Source: Tannerella sp.
GTDB taxonomy: Bacteria > Bacteroidota > Bacteroidia > Bacteroidales > Tannerellaceae
Assembly: GCA_031275525.1 (NCBI GenBank)
Contig: JAISOP010000005.1
Location: 1 to 10,192, forward strand
Length of the DNA: 10,192 bases
Direction of reading: 5' to 3'
The position numbers were made by a program, and so were the translations under genes. Below, one piece after another: positions 7,371 to 10,192 of this stretch. Numbering within the stretch: the stretch's first letter is position 1; each line of letters starts with the position of its first letter. A model generated the notes under the pieces. That model worked only from the letters and a program-made list of their open reading frames with translations, was not told the origin of the DNA and did no database searches.

Positions 7371-7435
7371 ACGGAATCTCCCCCCCCTCCCGGAATCCCT
7401 CTTGATTGCGTCACAAAGCAGGAAAATAATCCATT
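7371..7435 (+). promoter_or_regulatory. Riboswitch expression platform / thiD leader
   Basis: This region contains a run of eight C (7380-7387), a second pyrimidine block, and CTTGATTG (7401-7408), which is the exact reverse complement of CAATCAAG at the aptamer's 5' edge (7294-7301). No terminator with a U-tract is seen. AGCAGG near 7417-7422 is the only purine-rich candidate for a thiD ribosome site and lies a little far from the ATG. Translational rather than transcriptional control is therefore the likelier mode. Confidence 0.5.
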
Positions 7436-8287
7436 ATGAGCAAAAGGAAAAGATATCCCACCGCGCTGACCATAGCAGGCTCCGACAGCGGCGGGTGCGC
7501 AGGCATCCAGGCCGACCTCAAGACGTTTGCCGCCCTGGGTGTGTTCGGTGCGTCGGCCATCACCGCTATCACGGCGCAAAACACAATGGAGGTGCGGGCG
7601 GTAGAAATCCTGTCCCCCGAAACCATCCGGGGACAGGCGGAAGCCGTCTTCGACGACCTTGCGGTCAATGCCCTCAAGACCGGTATGCTCCCCACGCCCG
7701 AAATCATCGACACGGTGGCCGCCCTGATCGACCGCTACCGCCCGGCCACGGTGATCGCCGACCCGGTGATGGTTGCCACCAGCGGCGCACGCCTGGCCGC
7801 GGCCTCCATCACGGACGCGTTCCGGGAAAAACTCTACCCGCTCCTCACGCTCCTCACGCCCAACGTGCCCGAAGCGGAAGTGCTGTCGGGTGTGCCCATC
7901 CGGACGGAAGACGACTTCCGGCGGGCGGCGGACGTCCTGCTCGCCCAGGGCTGCCGCGCCGTCCTGGTCAAGGGCGGACACCTTGCTTCGAAGCGCTCGA
8001 CGGACTGGCTCTTCCGGCCTGACCGGAGGCCCGTATCCTTTTCGTCGCCCCGCATCCCTACAGCCAACCTGCACGGGACGGGCTGTACGCTTGCCTCGGC
8101 CATCGCCGCCTGCTGCGCCCTGGGAATGGACCTGGAAAGGGCTGTCGGTTCGGCCAAAACGTATGTCGCTGAGGCGATCCGACGGGGAAACGGCATCTGC
8201 ACAGGCAAAGGCTGTGGCCCGGTAAACCACTTCTTTGCACCGAAAATATTAACCGCTTTTGATTATGACGATTATTCTGAACGATAA
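7436..8287 (+). CDS. thiD: Hydroxymethylpyrimidine/phosphomethylpyrimidine kinase ThiD
   Basis: This ribokinase-fold enzyme phosphorylates HMP and HMP-P in the cytoplasm to give HMP-PP, the pyrimidine substrate of ThiE. Its 283 aa are normal for the family. Visible motifs are TIAGSDSGGCAGIQADLKT at 12-30 (substrate loop), NALKTGML at 78-85, ADPVM at 108-112, LLTPNVPEAE at 139-148, VLVKGGH at 176-182, and the anion-hole motif HGTGCTLASA at 213-222 with Cys217 next to the catalytic site. It is the first gene after the TPP riboswitch and overlaps thiS by 23 nt (8265-8287) in another frame, which implies coupled translation. A position that is often Gly in the first loop is Cys21, a mild variant. 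No TenA or ThiE domain is fused to it. Confidence 0.95.
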   Translation: MSKRKRYPTALTIAGSDSGGCAGIQADLKTFAALGVFGASAITAITAQNTMEVRAVEILSPETIRGQAEAVFDDLAVNALKTGMLPTPEIIDTVAALIDRYRPATVIADPVMVATSGARLAAASITDAFREKLYPLLTLLTPNVPEAEVLSGVPIRTEDDFRRAADVLLAQGCRAVLVKGGHLASKRSTDWLFRPDRRPVSFSSPRIPTANLHGTGCTLASAIAACCALGMDLERAVGSAKTYVAEAIRRGNGICTGKGCGPVNHFFAPKILTAFDYDDYSER

Positions 8288-8465
8288 ACCGTATGAAACG
8301 GACGAGGGAATGTCCCTTGCCGCTTTTATCGAGCGCCTGGGCCTCCGGCCCCAGGGTATAGCGGTGGCGATTGATTACGAGGTAGTGCCCAGGGACCGGT
8401 GGGCGGACACAATCCTGTCTGACCACATGGAACTGATGTTGATACACGCCGTCTCGGGAGGATGA
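8265..8465 (+). CDS. thiS: Sulfur carrier protein ThiS
   Basis: This is a 66-aa beta-grasp, ubiquitin-like protein. It begins MTIILNDKPYE and ends with the diagnostic Gly-Gly (VSGG). ThiF normally adenylates the C-terminal glycine, which is then converted to a thiocarboxylate that gives sulfur to ThiG for the thiazole ring. The ATG at 8265 is preferred over a TTG at 8259 because it gives the usual ThiS N-terminus. The gene overlaps the end of thiD and lies 19 nt before the tenI-thiE fusion. The ThiF/MoeB partner is not in the window. Confidence 0.93.
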   Translation: MTIILNDKPYETDEGMSLAAFIERLGLRPQGIAVAIDYEVVPRDRWADTILSDHMELMLIHAVSGG

Positions 8466-8484
8466 CGGGGAAAGGGAAGGGAGT

Positions 8485-9702
8485 ATGGAACTATTGGTGA
8501 TTAGTTGCGAAAGCTTTTTCGCGGGCGAGGCAGATGCGCTGAACCGGCTGTTTGAGCGGGGCATGAGCCGGCTGCACCTGCGTAAACCGCAGGCTTCGGA
8601 GGAAGAACTTCGTGTGCTTTTGTCGCAGATCGACGCCCGCTTTCACGGACGGATCGTCCTGCACGACCGGTTTTCACTCCTGGACCGCTTCCGCTTGAGA
8701 GGGGTGCACCTGAACCGGCGTAATCCCGTTCCCCCGCAACGGAAAGAACTGTCCGTAAGCCGTTCCTGCCATTCTTTGGAAGAACTGAAAACGGCCGGCG
8801 AGTATGACTACGTCTTCCTCAGCCCCATCTTCGACAGCATCTCCAAGGCCGGCTACACGCACGCCTTCAGCCCCGAAGCGTTGCAATCGGCCAAAGCCTC
8901 GGGACGGATCAACGAACGGGTGATCGCCCTGGGCGGCATTTCTCCCGAAACCATTCCCCAGGCCGCCGCTTACGGATTCGGCGGCGTGGCCGTGCTGGGC
9001 GCCCTGTGGGGCGATTTCCCGCAAACCGGAGAAACGGACGCCCTGCTGAAACGTTTCGACACGCTTCGCTCCCTGTTTTTCCCGCCCCTGCTGTTTATCA
9101 CGCATCGGACGGAAAGGTACGACACCCTGCAGTCGGTCGAGGTCGCGCTGGCGGGCGGCTGCCGCCGGATACAGTTGCGGATGAAGGATGCCCCGCCTGC
9201 CGAAGTGGAAAAAACGGGCCTCTCGGCCAAAGCCCTATGCGGGAAATACGGCGCGGAACTGTATATCGACGACCACGTAGAAGTCTGCCGCAACATTCGC
9301 GCCCGAGGGGTACACCTGGGGAAGACGGATATGTCCCCCCGGGAAGCACGCCGGATACTGGGCAAGGATTTTATCATCGGCGGAACAGCCGCTACGTTCG
9401 AAGACATTCGGCGGCTGAATACCGAAGACGTGGATTACATCGGCCTGGGGCCTTTCCGCTTCACGGCCACCAAAAAGAACCTGAGTCCGGTTATCGGCCC
9501 CGACGGTTACCGCCGGATCATGAGGCAGTGCCGCGAACACGGCCTCCGGCTGCCCGTATTCGCGATCGGAGGCATTGTGCCGGAAGACATCCCCGGCCTT
9601 CTACATGCGGGCGTATCGGGAATCGCCCTCTCTTCCGCAATCCTGCAGGCCGAGAATCCGGTGGAAGAAACAAAAAGGATCATCACGGTATTAACCCGAT
9701 AA
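8485..9702 (+). CDS. thiE: Tandem TenI-like / ThiE thiamine-phosphate synthase fusion
   Basis: This 405-aa protein has two TIM-barrel domains of the TMP-synthase/TenI family; a single ThiE is about 210 aa. The C-terminal domain (about 200-405) is the ThiE: QLRMK (230-234), VHLGKTDMS (277-284), IIGGTA (297-302), GLGPFRFTATKKN (320-332) and AIGGI (360-364). It couples HMP-PP with thiazole phosphate to give thiamine phosphate. Its usual Asn-Asp pair reads Asp262-Asp263. The N-terminal domain (1-199) keeps the fold and the VSRSCHSLEE stretch (91-100) seen in TenI. It departs from ThiE at substrate residues: HLRKP (31-35) replaces QLRxK and His60-Asp61 replaces Asn-Asp. It may act as a TenI-type thiazole tautomerase or as a structural partner. 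GGGAAGGGAGT just before the ATG is a purine-rich ribosome site. The start fits, being 19 nt after thiS. Confidence 0.9.
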   Translation: MELLVISCESFFAGEADALNRLFERGMSRLHLRKPQASEEELRVLLSQIDARFHGRIVLHDRFSLLDRFRLRGVHLNRRNPVPPQRKELSVSRSCHSLEELKTAGEYDYVFLSPIFDSISKAGYTHAFSPEALQSAKASGRINERVIALGGISPETIPQAAAYGFGGVAVLGALWGDFPQTGETDALLKRFDTLRSLFFPPLLFITHRTERYDTLQSVEVALAGGCRRIQLRMKDAPPAEVEKTGLSAKALCGKYGAELYIDDHVEVCRNIRARGVHLGKTDMSPREARRILGKDFIIGGTAATFEDIRRLNTEDVDYIGLGPFRFTATKKNLSPVIGPDGYRRIMRQCREHGLRLPVFAIGGIVPEDIPGLLHAGVSGIALSSAILQAENPVEETKRIITVLTR

Positions 9703-9712
9703 ACAAGTAATC

Positions 9713-10192
9713 ATGCAGAATTTAGTCATAGCCGGAAAAGCATTTTCCTCCCGCCTGTTTCTCGGAACGGGCAAATTCAACTCCAACGAAATCATGCGCC
9801 GAGCCATTGAAGCCTCGCAAACGCAAATGGTAACAGTCGCCATGAAACGATTGGACTTCGACAACAAGCAGGATGATATGCTGGTACACGTCCGGCAGCC
9901 CGGCATTCAACTGTTGCCCAATACATCGGGCGTCCGCAATGCCAAAGAAGCCGTTTTCGCCGCTCAACTGGCTCGCGACGCCTTTGAAACTCACTGGCTG
10001 AAGCTGGAGATCCATCCCGACCCGCGCTACCTCCTGCCCGACCCCGTCGAAACGCTGAAAGCGACCGAAGAGCTAGCCAAACTCGGATTCATCGTCCTGC
10101 CCTACATCCAGGCCGACCCCGTTTTGTGCAAACGCCTGGAAGAAGCAGGGGCTGCCACCGTGATGCCGCTCGGCGCACCGATAGGCACCAAC
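9713..10192 (+). CDS. thiG: Thiazole synthase ThiG, 5' portion (cut by window end)
   Basis: The first 160 codons are present with an open frame to the window edge; a full ThiG is about 255-260 aa. The protein is a TIM barrel that condenses deoxyxylulose phosphate, a glycine-derived imine and ThiS thiocarboxylate into the thiazole. The N-terminus has FLGTGKFNS (16-24) and VTVAMKR (40-46). LLPNTSGVRNAKEA lies at 67-80, and WLKLEIHPD (95-103) carries Lys97, the expected Schiff-base lysine for the sugar substrate. MPLGAPIGTN (151-160) is the start of the conserved phosphate-side region. It begins 10 nt after tenI-thiE and belongs to the same operon. The sequence is intact as far as it goes. Confidence 0.95.
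   Translation, partial: MQNLVIAGKAFSSRLFLGTGKFNSNEIMRRAIEASQTQMVTVAMKRLDFDNKQDDMLVHVRQPGIQLLPNTSGVRNAKEAVFAAQLARDAFETHWLKLEIHPDPRYLLPDPVETLKATEELAKLGFIVLPYIQADPVLCKRLEEAGAATVMPLGAPIGTN

Noticed and set aside
7365..7435. Rho-independent terminator after the TPP aptamer
   Set aside because: No GC-rich hairpin followed by a T-run is present; only C-rich tracts and an alternative AT-rich helix are seen.
7334..8230. 298-aa minus-strand open frame opposite thiD
   Set aside because: Low-complexity Arg/Gly/Asp-rich translation opposite a clear ThiD with all its motifs. It is an antisense shadow typical of GC-rich third positions.
8259..8264. TTG start for thiS
   Set aside because: The ATG at 8265 gives the standard ThiS N-terminus, and the TTG adds only two residues without a ribosome site.

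Overview
The window reads as a chromosomal segment of a Bacteroidota member, most likely order Bacteroidales. The evidence is Bacteroidota-type promoters (TAnnTTTG -7 boxes), weak or absent Shine-Dalgarno sequences, protein families typical of the phylum (a large DUF2723 membrane protein, a Bacteroides-like thiG) and a thiamine operon headed by a TPP riboswitch. The DNA looks GC-rich for a Bacteroidales member (by eye, not computed), so I do not name a genus.

Layout: (1) 1-262: a hairpin built from 7-bp TTAGTGG/CCACTAA repeats, then a spacer with a good promoter. (2) 263-4138 (+): a two-gene unit, a 1087-aa multi-membrane DUF2723/GT117-type protein followed after 3 nt by a small NodB-type polysaccharide deacetylase. 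(3) 4154-4194: a perfect 17-bp hairpin between convergent genes. (4) 4250-6823 (-): a GH38 alpha-mannosidase with a Tat-like signal peptide. (5) 6824-7435: an intergenic block holding a 184-bp near-perfect palindrome, a promoter and a TPP riboswitch. (6) 7436-10192 (+): thiamine genes thiD, thiS, a fused TenI-like/ThiE protein, and the first 160 codons of thiG, cut by the window end.

How the genes work together: the right side is a TPP-repressible thiamine pathway. ThiD makes HMP-PP, ThiS carries sulfur to ThiG for thiazole synthesis, and ThiE joins the two halves into thiamine phosphate. The left side is envelope or glycan related: a putative GT-C glycosyltransferase with a carbohydrate deacetylase, and an exported mannosidase in the opposite orientation. 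A functional link between these two transcription units is only inferred.

I see no clearly new defence or mobile system. The points most worth a second look are the 184-bp palindrome abutting the thi promoter, the two mutually exclusive pairings in the thi leader, the tandem TenI-like/ThiE fusion, and the possible glycosylation gene pair.
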